Below, piece by piece: positions 17,958-26,266 of a stretch of DNA of 64,000 bases. Positions within the stretch are counted from its first letter, which is position 1. The number at the start of each line of letters is the position of its first letter. The stretch comes from Fen-1301 sp963786395. Lineage in GTDB: Bacteria; Bacteroidota; Ignavibacteria; Ignavibacteriales; Ignavibacteriaceae. A program made the translations under genes and the position numbers. The DNA is taken from contig CAWAZD010000017.1 in assembly GCA_963786395.1 (NCBI GenBank), forward strand, positions 62,001 to 126,000, given 5' to 3'. The notes below the pieces were generated by a model. It was not told where the DNA came from and ran no database searches. It saw nothing but the letters and a program-made list of their open reading frames with translations.

Positions 17958-18230
17958 ATATAACTCCATTTTATTTTCCTTTAATATCAATTTAAACTGT
18001 AAATAGCTTTTTGCAGAGCAATCTTCGCATTACTTGACACTCTATCATTTATTTATTTAATATTAGTATACATAAAACAGTATTAAGGTTCTATAGTCTA
18101 TTCATGTCATTTTAATAATTTTACAGTTTCTAAGCATATATCCAAAAAGCTATTTTAAACATCCTAGGAATCAACAATTCATGTTTTTATTCTTTTTAAA
18201 CTTAGCTATTGGGAATGATGGGTATTAGAA

Positions 18231-19133
18231 TTAAAGTAGATCTAGCAGGGCTTTTTTAATTTGGGATAGGTCTTTAATCTTTTCATAAAGAGAGCCGGCA
18301 TGCCTGCCCCAGGAAATTGTAAGTGCAGGATTATAGGTGTGGGTTTTTACAGAAAGGTCTTCAAAGTTACCATGATCTGAACAAAGTAGTATTGTATATT
18401 TTTCGCGGTCAGCTTTGGTAAAGACTGAATATAGAAATTCATCGAGTGTATTAAGTGTTTTTTCTATATCGCCTTCATGCCTGCCGTGTCCGAGATGATC
18501 AGTTAAATAATATTCATACACTACCAGATCATTCCGGGAAGCTGCCCCTAATAATCTTGAAGCAGCACCGGCTGGTGTTAAGGTTTTAAGATTATATCCA
18601 AGTCTAAGATTCCACCGCTCATTTGTTATTTCAGCAGTAAGTGCCCTTCCCCTTCTTACATCTGTTATTGTGTTAAACTTCAACCCGCTCAGCTTTGAAC
18701 TCATCGATGTGACACTTAATCTTTGTTTTCCTGAGTTTATATAATCAAAGAATACTTTAGGGTAGGCGTTAATGAAGAAAGGTTTCTTACCTCGAAGGAG
18801 AAATTCATGGAATATGTTGGTCTCTTTAATTACAGGAATAAGAGTTGAATAAGGATAGGGACCAAAATGCTTGCCTACAAACTTCGGTGCGTTCATCCCA
18901 CAGAAGATGGCTGTTTGACCTGTTCCACTTTGAGGAAATCCCTCAACACCCATTAGTGGATCGGAAGGGAAGATAAAACCGTTTTTACGTTTAAGTACAG
19001 GTTGATCGAGATCAGGAATAGCTCCGAAGAGTTCAGTGAAGGTTTTGAATTTATATTTGAAGAAAGGATTTGATACCGGGTCGTTTTTGCCAATGCCGAC
19101 ACCATCTAAGAATATGAGGATTATCGAAGACAT
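18231..19133 (-). CDS. alkaline phosphatase superfamily metalloenzyme (phosphopentomutase/PGM-like)
   Basis: A 300-aa protein of the metalloenzyme superfamily that includes cofactor-independent phosphoglycerate mutase and phosphopentomutase. Visible metal-site segments are the N-terminal FLDGVGIG (8-15), the nucleophile region PQSGTGQTAIFCG (66-78), YYLTDHLGHGRH (about 209-220) and SDHGNFED (about 249-256). It is shorter than iPGM (about 510 aa) and lacks its large insert, so substrate is uncertain. Its ATG overlaps the dtd stop by one base and it ends the Omp85-PrmC-Dtd operon. Confidence 0.8.
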   Translation of the reverse strand: MSSIILIFLDGVGIGKNDPVSNPFFKYKFKTFTELFGAIPDLDQPVLKRKNGFIFPSDPLMGVEGFPQSGTGQTAIFCGMNAPKFVGKHFGPYPYSTLIPVIKETNIFHEFLLRGKKPFFINAYPKVFFDYINSGKQRLSVTSMSSKLSGLKFNTITDVRRGRALTAEITNERWNLRLGYNLKTLTPAGAASRLLGAASRNDLVVYEYYLTDHLGHGRHEGDIEKTLNTLDEFLYSVFTKADREKYTILLCSDHGNFEDLSVKTHTYNPALTISWGRHAGSLYEKIKDLSQIKKALLDLL

Positions 19134-19651
19134 TATTTATGGGATCCCCGATTTCCTCCTTCGGCGGATTCGGTCGGGGATGACAATTTATTAGAGGATG
19201 ACAACCGCGATTCAACAATGACTGTTAAAGGACCATCGTTTATTATCTTTACTTCCATCATTTCACCGAATATGCCCTCCTTAATTTTATCATCTCCAAG
19301 ATTTTCTTTCATCCGCTGAATAAATTTATTATATAGTGGTATGGCAAGATCGGGTTTAGCTGCATCAGTGAAACTTGGACGATTACCTTTGGCAGTTTCT
19401 CCATATAGCGTGAACTGTGATATGACAAGTACCTCACCATCGATATCCTTTAACGATAGATTCATTTTACTGTTATCATCTTCAAATATCCGGAGACAGC
19501 TGCATTTATCAGCTACAAAAATTACATCAGATTCAGTGTCCTCATTCTTAACACCCAGAAGAATTACCATTCCCTTACTGATTTCCCTGGAATAACTTCT
19601 GGCTGGAATGTTTACCCCTCCTTCTTTAACCCTCTGAACAACTGCCCTCAT
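19133..19651 (-). CDS. dtd: D-aminoacyl-tRNA deacylase, with a repeat-derived C-terminal tail
   Basis: Dtd removes D-amino acids wrongly attached to tRNA. The 172-aa protein begins MRAVVQRVKEGGV, carries the SQFTLYG motif (about 78-84) and the Gly-Pro motif DGPLTVIVES (143-152). Normal family members stop soon after this point, near 150 aa. Here about 20 further residues are read through a REP-like palindrome (19138-19185 on the DNA), so the stop has been moved by the element. The gene overlaps prmC by 4 bases and the phosphatase by 1. The catalytic core is complete and the tail is likely tolerated. Confidence 0.94.
   Translation of the reverse strand: MRAVVQRVKEGGVNIPARSYSREISKGMVILLGVKNEDTESDVIFVADKCSCLRIFEDDNSKMNLSLKDIDGEVLVISQFTLYGETAKGNRPSFTDAAKPDLAIPLYNKFIQRMKENLGDDKIKEGIFGEMMEVKIINDGPLTVIVESRLSSSNKLSSPTESAEGGNRGSHK
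19138..19185. repeat. REP-like palindrome inside the 3' end of dtd
   Basis: On the minus strand it begins GTCATCCCCGA and ends TCGGGGATCCC, with an internal GCCGAAGG segment. Its layout matches the long-arm copy at 30492-30536. It encodes about residues 156-172 of Dtd. Confidence 0.8.
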
Positions 19652-20541
19652 ATTTTGACACCCGAAATTACTCGTTCAATATTCTGATAGTCCTTGACTA
19701 TAGTAATATTCTGAAAGTTATTGCTTTCCATAATACGTGTTACTTCAGCATACTGGTCCTTTCCGATTTCAAAATAGAGCCTCCCTTCAGGCTTAAGTAA
19801 TTTATAAGCCCGGGATGAAATGACCTCATAGAAAAGATAACCTGAATTATGATCGGTTAACGCGACTTTGGGTTCGTATATTCTTAATTCAGGCTGGAGA
19901 GTTTCGTAATCTTGTATTGAGATATATGGTGGATTAGAGACGACTACATCGTAGAAGATTACCGCTTTCGCGGGAATGACAAATGAGGTTGCGGGGATGG
20001 CAGAAAAAGATTCATCTTTAAGGAAGTCAGAGTGGATAAAATTTATTCTATTATCTACTAAATTAAGTAAAGCATTCTCCCTTGCCGTTTGAAGAGCATC
20101 CTCACTTATATCAATTGCTGTAATGCATGAATTATCAAGATTCTTAGCAAGTGACACCGCAATATTACCGCTGCCGGTACCGATATCAAGGATATTAACC
20201 GGTCCACAACTCTTGTACGCATCTATCACTGCTTCAACCAACAACTCAGTTTCCTGACGCGGTATAAGTACAGAAGGATTTACATTAAATTCGAGTCCGT
20301 AAAATTCCACATTACCTACGATATACTGTAATGGTTCAAATTTGCTTCTGCGGACAAGCAGTTCGCGATACTTTACAACTTCTTCTTCAGTCAAAGGACG
20401 GTCAAATAAAAGGTAAAGATTAAGCCTTTTGCAGTCAAGTATATTTGCAAGGAGTAATTCAGCATTAATACGCGGAGATTCAATGCCTTTCTTTTTCAGA
20501 TATTCTGTTGAAAGGGTGATGGATTCTAAAACTGTTATCAT
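19648..20541 (-). CDS. prmC: release factor glutamine methyltransferase PrmC, with a repeat-derived insertion
   Basis: PrmC methylates the GGQ glutamine of release factors. The 297-aa protein has the family N-domain with ESPRINAELLLA (21-32), PRQETELLVE (94-103), SAM motif I ILDIGTGSGNIAVSLA (117-132) and the catalytic NPPY (203-206). Between motif III and NPPY there is an unusual segment, about residues 179-196 (SAIPATSFVIPAKAVIFY), where relatives have only a few residues. It is encoded by a REP-like palindrome at 19957-19980. The insertion keeps the frame and leaves the active-site residues intact. It overlaps dtd by 4 bases. Confidence 0.94.
   Translation of the reverse strand: MITVLESITLSTEYLKKKGIESPRINAELLLANILDCKRLNLYLLFDRPLTEEEVVKYRELLVRRSKFEPLQYIVGNVEFYGLEFNVNPSVLIPRQETELLVEAVIDAYKSCGPVNILDIGTGSGNIAVSLAKNLDNSCITAIDISEDALQTARENALLNLVDNRINFIHSDFLKDESFSAIPATSFVIPAKAVIFYDVVVSNPPYISIQDYETLQPELRIYEPKVALTDHNSGYLFYEVISSRAYKLLKPEGRLYFEIGKDQYAEVTRIMESNNFQNITIVKDYQNIERVISGVKI
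19957..19980. repeat. REP-like palindrome inside prmC
   Basis: On the minus strand it reads GTCATTCCCGCGAAAGCGG then TAATC, one base off the intergenic consensus (GCGGGAATC). It is read in frame within prmC, next to a second degenerate segment (GCCATCCCCGC on the minus strand, about 19995-20005). Confidence 0.88.
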
Positions 20542-20548
20542 ATTAAAG

Positions 20549-21043
20549 TTATTCTTTCAGAAAATAATAAATTAAGAAACCAAAGTTTACCTGAAGAGCT
20601 GCAAATGAAATACCGCTTATCAAATCATACCGTCTGGTCTCAGTAAGCAGGTTCCCGTCACCACTTGCCTGATAGTCAGCATATCGTTTATCAGCCTTTA
20701 CTTTGAAGTAAGCGGTTATTCCTCCGAGTACAACAATACTGCTTACGAAAATCCTGAATACACTGCTTTCAAAAAAGTTTGTAGGGGTTTTCTTAGCCGT
20801 AAATTTAAGGGAAACTGGACTGTTATCATAGCCCGCAAGATTTACACTCTTTTGCTCATATCCCGGTTTGGTTAAAAATACCTCCCCAAGGCTGCCGCTA
20901 ATAAATAAAGGTGTGTGACCAATAAGAGAATCATTTTTCAAAACATAGGCATCATCTGGATCAGTTTTCAGATACAAAGTGTCCTGAGCTTTAACAGTTA
21001 TTCCAAATACGATTACCAGTAATAAGCTATTTAACAAATTCAT
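20549..21043 (-). CDS. PEGA-domain membrane protein
   Basis: A 164-aa protein with a signal peptide (ends about VKAQ, residue 19), a PEGA-like beta domain (about 22-88; DPDDAYVLKNDSLIGHTPLF, then a GYEQKSVNL strand) and two hydrophobic segments near 93-113 and 143-160. PEGA domains are found in surface-layer and envelope proteins and probably bind other envelope components. The start overlaps the preceding propeller lipoprotein gene by 17 bases. No enzyme motif is visible. I infer an envelope role from the domain and the neighbours. Confidence 0.75.
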   Translation of the reverse strand: MNLLNSLLLVIVFGITVKAQDTLYLKTDPDDAYVLKNDSLIGHTPLFISGSLGEVFLTKPGYEQKSVNLAGYDNSPVSLKFTAKKTPTNFFESSVFRIFVSSIVVLGGITAYFKVKADKRYADYQASGDGNLLTETRRYDLISGISFAALQVNFGFLIYYFLKE

Positions 21044-22178
21044 AAGCTTCTAACTCTCCATCATCATATCCAATAAAAAGCATGTTGTCTTTAATAACCG
21101 GTGTAAGTTTTAGTCTCCCTTTAAATGGATAGGTTCTTTTTATCTCACCTGAATCTTTATCCACAAAGTAGATCTTCTCAAACTGATCAGGAAGAATAAT
21201 TAAATTATTAGTTACTGCCGGCGTTATATCAAAGAGAGTACCTAACCTTTTAGTCCAATTCAATTTACCGGTTAGTTTATTAAGAGAATAAAAATCACCG
21301 GAAAGGTTACCGAAATATACATTGTCATCATCAATAGCCGGCGTCATAATGATCCTGCTGCCTGAACTGAACTGCCAGTTAATTTTACCGGACGTTAAAT
21401 CGAGACAATATAATATTCCGTTATCATTCCCTATATAGACATCAGATCCGTTTACAGCGGTTCCGCCAAAAAAGAAACCACCTGTTTTTATTCTGTATTT
21501 TATTAACCCATCAGATTCATTTAACGCAATAACTTCACCATCATCATTCCCAAACACTATGATGTTGATGCCCATAGCTGGTGATGAATATGTTACAGCT
21601 TTGGTATCAGATTCCCATATCTTTTTACCAAACATATTATATTTATATACCATCCCTTTTTCAGTAGTAAAAATAATACCATCGCCGGTATTCATAATTT
21701 CTGTTAATGCACGTCCGGATATTTTTTCCTGAGTTGTATATTTAGATTCATTCATATCATAATAGTACAAATCGGATCTGCTCTCACCAGTCAGGGCGGA
21801 CAGAAAAATTAAATTATACCGGTCAACCATTGGAGGCGAATAGACCGACCCGCTGTTTTTTAATTGACCTACCCTCTTACCTGTCTTGATATCGAAGCAA
21901 TATACTCTGCCGGAAAGGTCGTTAATGAAAATGTATTTATCATAATAAGTTACTGACGTTGCATTGAAAGTTCCGTTAATTGAATTATCCCAGATCTTTT
22001 TAATCGAGTCACTTATTACAACCGGATAATAAAATGATCTTTCTGGTACTCTACCAAACATAACATAAGGATTGTTATCCGGAACTGATACTGTTTTAAT
22101 AACTGACTGCGAACATCCGGTAATCATTATAAAAGTAGTAAGGACAATATAGTATATAAGATATTTCAAAAGTCCCAT
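21027..22178 (-). CDS. PQQ-like beta-propeller lipoprotein (BamB-like)
   Basis: A 383-aa protein with a lipoprotein signal peptide (MITGCSQS; lipobox Cys at about residue 22). It has seven or so PQQ-type blades such as GRVYCFDIKTGKRVGQL, VYIGNDNGILYCLDLTSGKI and VYFGNLSGDFYSLNKLTGKL. BamB, the lipoprotein partner of the Omp85 protein BamA, has the same fold. Here the gene overlaps by 13 bases an Omp85-domain gene, which makes a functional pair plausible, but the Omp85 partner is not a canonical BamA. No PQQ-dependent dehydrogenase residues are evident. Confidence 0.82.
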   Translation of the reverse strand: MGLLKYLIYYIVLTTFIMITGCSQSVIKTVSVPDNNPYVMFGRVPERSFYYPVVISDSIKKIWDNSINGTFNATSVTYYDKYIFINDLSGRVYCFDIKTGKRVGQLKNSGSVYSPPMVDRYNLIFLSALTGESRSDLYYYDMNESKYTTQEKISGRALTEIMNTGDGIIFTTEKGMVYKYNMFGKKIWESDTKAVTYSSPAMGINIIVFGNDDGEVIALNESDGLIKYRIKTGGFFFGGTAVNGSDVYIGNDNGILYCLDLTSGKINWQFSSGSRIIMTPAIDDDNVYFGNLSGDFYSLNKLTGKLNWTKRLGTLFDITPAVTNNLIILPDQFEKIYFVDKDSGEIKRTYPFKGRLKLTPVIKDNMLFIGYDDGELEAYEFVK

Positions 22179-24988
22179 CCGAAAAAGAACTGGTAGAATA
22201 GACCAGGCTGGAAATTATTAAAATTATTCTCAATTGTTTTGCCTATGTCATAACGAAATACAATTACTCCAAAAAGATTAAAACGGAATCCAAATCCCAC
22301 GTCTCCAAGTGTATTGGTATATATATTATCCCAGGCGCCGCCCGCATCGAAAAAAACTGCACCCCTTATTCCGAAGAATCCGAGATTAACAAACGGAAAC
22401 TGAACATTAAGCTGGTCAACCAAAGGGAACCTGAGCTCAACAGAAGAAACCCATTCTTTTTCACCAAGTATGGACCATCTGGGCCAACCCCTCAAATCCC
22501 AGCTCCCCCCCATGAAATATCTTCTTGCTTCTTTTCCATCATTATAATAAAGAGATCCACGCAGTGCAACTGCGGTACGCGTACTTAAACGAAAATATTG
22601 TCTTAAGTCGGCAATGATTGTATAATAATCCACATTACTGAATTTAACATCCCCGGTGTAACCGAAGAGAATTCTTGCGCGTGTTCCGTCAAGTGGTCCT
22701 GTAGGTCCCCATAATGAATTGTCCCACACCCATGAAATATAATTGCTTAGAAGAAGTGCCTTCCGTTCAATTACACCAACTATTACTTCCTTATCAGAAT
22801 TAGCCATTGTAACAGAAGTTTCTATCCTCTGGAATTTAGACAACGGGAAATTGAGAATGAAATAAGCACCAAAGCTTCTTTCAAAATAATCCTGATCAGG
22901 GTCCGTCAGATCAAACCTTCGCCCGCTGAAATGAAATAAACCATACCCAAAATTAGCACGCTCGCCTAAATAAACTCTTTCAAGATCAATATTAAAGCTT
23001 TTCAGAAAGTCACTCTGTACTTCGGCAGAATTATAGATCAGGAAGTAATAATTATCGTCGCTGAATAAATCACTAAATGAAAATTCAGCTCCTCCCCTGG
23101 TTCCGAATATCGGGTCAGTTGTAATCTGGCTCTGGGCATAATCAAGCGTATATTCTTTTTGATAATTAGCTTTTTCCCTTTCTGATTCTTTTATCAACAT
23201 TCCGGGTTTCCATACAATTTCCGAAGAATCGAAATCCATCCGGGTGGTTTTCATTAATGAATCTAATGGCTGTTTGGCAATTCTTTCTTTGAACAAGTTA
23301 AAGCTGTAGTTCTCAAAACCCGAAAATGCAAGAGTATCATCGTTTATAAAAACAGGATTAAATACACTTGTAAGGAAATCGGTAACCTGGGTTACGGAAT
23401 CGGAATAAACATTGTTGCTGACCTTTATTGAAGCAATATTTCTTACACCGTCAGCTTCGGAAGTAAAAATAAGCATCTTTTTGTCAGGCGATAACTGAGG
23501 CGATGTACAATTGGAACTCAGATAACTAACGTTTTTAATACGGTGTGTTTCAAGATCATACGAAAAAATATTGTAGGTCTTTGCAAATTTGCCTCCTGTT
23601 CTGTCTGATGAAAAAATAATCTGGTCATCATTCACACCAAACGCAGGATCTTTATCGTCATAATAATCATTGGTAAGCCGGGTTAGCCTGTCTTTATCCC
23701 AATCCAGAATAAATATATCACTGAACCCCTTCTGATCAATAGCATTGAAGACTACTAATTTGCCATCGGATGAAAACTTCGGAGAATTTATATTTATTAG
23801 AGAAAGATTCTGGTATTCCTGAACTATCCTGTTTTCAGTAACCGAATAAAAATGGAGTTCATCAGTTATCCCTGATTTGGTTACAAATGCAAGTATGCCA
23901 TCCTTTGATATATCAATTGAAGATTGGAATAAATGGAATGTCTCAAACTCCTCTGTCTTTTCACCCTGTAATACAAGGTCAACATCCGGGAATTCTCTTT
24001 TATCGTTCAGATCAAGTTTGTAGATAGAAGAATAACCATCCCTGTTTGCTAAAAAAAATAGATAATCATGCTCGCTGGTTTTATAATGTACAGGAGTAAA
24101 ATTAAAACCTTCCTCAGTTAGTTTTTTAGCTCCGATGTCAGTAGGCCTTTTGAAACCAAATAGCGGAAAATATTTTTGGCGGAGATAATAAAGCCATTCT
24201 TTATCAATTTCTTTTATTGATTTGCCAAGTGTATGTTCAATAACTTTATTAAAGCTGGGATACATCCATATATTCTCAACCATAAGGGGAACTTTTTCCT
24301 TACCGTATTTCTCTCTTACAAATTCGAGAAAGTTCTGTCCTTCTTTATACATTACAAACGTACCGTAGATTGCGTATATATCTTCAAGATTTACGAATAA
24401 TCCGTTTATAACAGCATCTCTCATCACCATTTCTGCCTGATCATCAGGGGAAGTTGACATGTACTCCGCAATACCTTCAGTAAACCATAACGGTGGTTCA
24501 ATATCTGTAGACATCCGGTGATCGGTTAAAACCCTGTATATTTTATTTGTAACAAAAACATGAGTAAGTTCATGTCTGATAACATGCCTGAAATCTTTAT
24601 ATGAACCTGTAGAGGGTATTACAACTCTCCCCTTAAGGAATTCAAAAAAACCTCCTACACCCTCAGGTATAAAGCCCGGAGTTGTATTGGTCTGTTGAAA
24701 ATGATTCGAAGTATTATAAAAAATCAGAGGGATCCGGCGTGTAACAACATTATTGTAAGTAACTTTAAATTCATTATATGCTTCCTCTGCAATTGAAGCA
24801 CCTATCTCGGCAGTCTCCTCCATTTCGCCGTAATAATAAATATTGAAATGCTCTGTCCGGAGTACTTTCCAGTCAAACCTGTCATACTGAACCTTGTTCC
24901 GACCAAAGAAATAGAACTGGGCAAATGTAAAATTGCTTACTAGAAATAATAATATAATGATATAATTAAAAGCTTTGAGCAACTTCAA
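22166..24988 (-). CDS. secreted fusion: gluzincin peptidase domain, PD40/TolB-like propeller, Omp85-type barrel
   Basis: A 940-aa protein with signal peptide (to about residue 24, FTFA/Q). Residues 40-280 look like a peptidase MA (M1-like) domain with the zinc motif HELTH (139-143) and a downstream EGIAEY (171-176) supplying the third ligand. Residues about 290-590 contain TolB-like PD40 segments (SPKFSSDGKLVVFN, SPQLSPDKKMLIFTSE). From about 640 to the end is an Omp85/surface-antigen barrel with FMGGSWDLRGW and GIRGAVFFDAGGAWDN and a terminal Phe (FFGWDF). It probably sits in the outer membrane with its enzymatic part in the periplasm. It heads the operon with a BamB-like lipoprotein. Confidence 0.85.
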   Translation of the reverse strand: MKLLKAFNYIIILLFLVSNFTFAQFYFFGRNKVQYDRFDWKVLRTEHFNIYYYGEMEETAEIGASIAEEAYNEFKVTYNNVVTRRIPLIFYNTSNHFQQTNTTPGFIPEGVGGFFEFLKGRVVIPSTGSYKDFRHVIRHELTHVFVTNKIYRVLTDHRMSTDIEPPLWFTEGIAEYMSTSPDDQAEMVMRDAVINGLFVNLEDIYAIYGTFVMYKEGQNFLEFVREKYGKEKVPLMVENIWMYPSFNKVIEHTLGKSIKEIDKEWLYYLRQKYFPLFGFKRPTDIGAKKLTEEGFNFTPVHYKTSEHDYLFFLANRDGYSSIYKLDLNDKREFPDVDLVLQGEKTEEFETFHLFQSSIDISKDGILAFVTKSGITDELHFYSVTENRIVQEYQNLSLININSPKFSSDGKLVVFNAIDQKGFSDIFILDWDKDRLTRLTNDYYDDKDPAFGVNDDQIIFSSDRTGGKFAKTYNIFSYDLETHRIKNVSYLSSNCTSPQLSPDKKMLIFTSEADGVRNIASIKVSNNVYSDSVTQVTDFLTSVFNPVFINDDTLAFSGFENYSFNLFKERIAKQPLDSLMKTTRMDFDSSEIVWKPGMLIKESEREKANYQKEYTLDYAQSQITTDPIFGTRGGAEFSFSDLFSDDNYYFLIYNSAEVQSDFLKSFNIDLERVYLGERANFGYGLFHFSGRRFDLTDPDQDYFERSFGAYFILNFPLSKFQRIETSVTMANSDKEVIVGVIERKALLLSNYISWVWDNSLWGPTGPLDGTRARILFGYTGDVKFSNVDYYTIIADLRQYFRLSTRTAVALRGSLYYNDGKEARRYFMGGSWDLRGWPRWSILGEKEWVSSVELRFPLVDQLNVQFPFVNLGFFGIRGAVFFDAGGAWDNIYTNTLGDVGFGFRFNLFGVIVFRYDIGKTIENNFNNFQPGLFYQFFFGWDF

Positions 24989-25066
24989 TTCGCGTTTTTA
25001 ATAATTATATAATCCATTATAAAATGCCAAAATGGCATAAATAATCTTTACATCGTCTCAATTCCC

Positions 25067-25222
25067 CCAGTCCTAAAGGACTGGGCTAGAGGAATATTTA
25101 AATCATTAGCCCAGGCATTTATGCCTGGGATTGATTACTACAATTTCCAATAAATAGGGGATTCATCCCCTTCCCCGGTCCTAAAAAACTGCAAATGTCA
25201 TCCCCGCGAAAGCGGGGATCCC
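25067..25222. repeat. cluster of four dispersed palindromes
   Basis: In order: CCCAGTCCTAAAGGACTGGG (25067-25085 region), AGCCCAGGCATTTATGCCTG (25108-25130), GGGGATTCATCCCC (25157-25170) and a REP-like GTCATCCCCGCGAAAGCGGG (25197-25222). The same types recur at 43243-43312 and 49597-49716. They fill the gap between the isomerase and Omp85 genes, where no gene is seen. Confidence 0.88.
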
Positions 25223-25233
25223 ATAAATGTACC

Positions 25234-26259
25234 TTAAGCCAGTTTTTCCTTAAGTATATTAATATTCTCTATCTCTGATGGATCATATCCTCTTACCAAA
25301 GCCAGATAATAAGTAATCCAATCACCAAGATAGATTAAATCCATTAAACGTAATTTAAACTCTTCCTCACTGCTTTCAAGATAAATTTTCTCACAATGTA
25401 TCAGAGATGAGGAGATTTCAAACCTTTTTGTGATCTGGGGATGATAAGACTTGTCCCTTATCATAATAAGCTTTGTATTAAACTGCTTTTCAAGGAACGA
25501 TTCCCACCCTATTATTTCATTATGATTTAATTCCGGAATGACATTATGGAAGGCATGCAGTTTAGAGTTTTCATTAAACTGGCATTTTAACCTGTACCCT
25601 ACCGCCGATGTTACATCAACTGCTGAATATATCACCGGAATAAACCCTGTAAGTTCTCTTGCATAATCAAGAGCTTTATTTTCTTCCTTACTATACTGAA
25701 TTCCTTGCCTTTTCCATAAGGCCGTAATTTTATTTACTACCTTTTCCTGAGAAGGTATAATATTAAGCTCCTGTAATATTTTCAATAGTGTAAAGAAACT
25801 TAAGCCAAGTGAATATCTGGGCTGGAATCCCGGCATTACATTAACAACAGGAATCTTGTTATCAGCGGCAATCTTTCCAATCTTCCCGCCGGTAGTTGAA
25901 CAAATAATACTGCACTTTTTTTCAAGTCCTTCTTTAAATACTGAAATCGTTTCCTCTGTATTACCTGAATAGGATGAAACAATTAGCAAAGTGTTTTCAT
26001 TTGCAAAAGCAGGTACATGATAATTCCTGTTAACAACAAAAGGTATCTTAAGTTCATCCCCTAGAAAATTTGCCATCAGGTCACCGCTTATAGCTGAACC
26101 GCCAAGTCCGGTTACTACTATTGAATTAAATGATTTCCCTTTAAGCTGACCGGCCTCTATTTTATTTGTCCAGGCGGATTCAATCTGCTTGTATGTATTT
26201 ACTAAAACATCAAACTGGTTTTGAGGATCATATTTTGATACGTATTCTTTAATCTTCAT
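25234..26259 (-). CDS. bifunctional phosphoglucose/phosphomannose isomerase
   Basis: A 341-aa SIS-fold isomerase. It has the sugar-binding loop GLGGSAISGD (52-61), SSYSGNTEET (95-104) and the C-terminal NELNHNEIIGWE block (about 243-254) typical of the archaeal and bacterial bifunctional PGI/PMI family. It interconverts glucose-6-P and fructose-6-P and also mannose-6-P and fructose-6-P. It follows ptsI by 7 bases and ends the isoprenoid-HPr operon. Confidence 0.9.
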   Translation of the reverse strand: MKIKEYVSKYDPQNQFDVLVNTYKQIESAWTNKIEAGQLKGKSFNSIVVTGLGGSAISGDLMANFLGDELKIPFVVNRNYHVPAFANENTLLIVSSYSGNTEETISVFKEGLEKKCSIICSTTGGKIGKIAADNKIPVVNVMPGFQPRYSLGLSFFTLLKILQELNIIPSQEKVVNKITALWKRQGIQYSKEENKALDYARELTGFIPVIYSAVDVTSAVGYRLKCQFNENSKLHAFHNVIPELNHNEIIGWESFLEKQFNTKLIMIRDKSYHPQITKRFEISSSLIHCEKIYLESSEEEFKLRLMDLIYLGDWITYYLALVRGYDPSEIENINILKEKLA

Positions 26260-26266
26260 TTTATTC

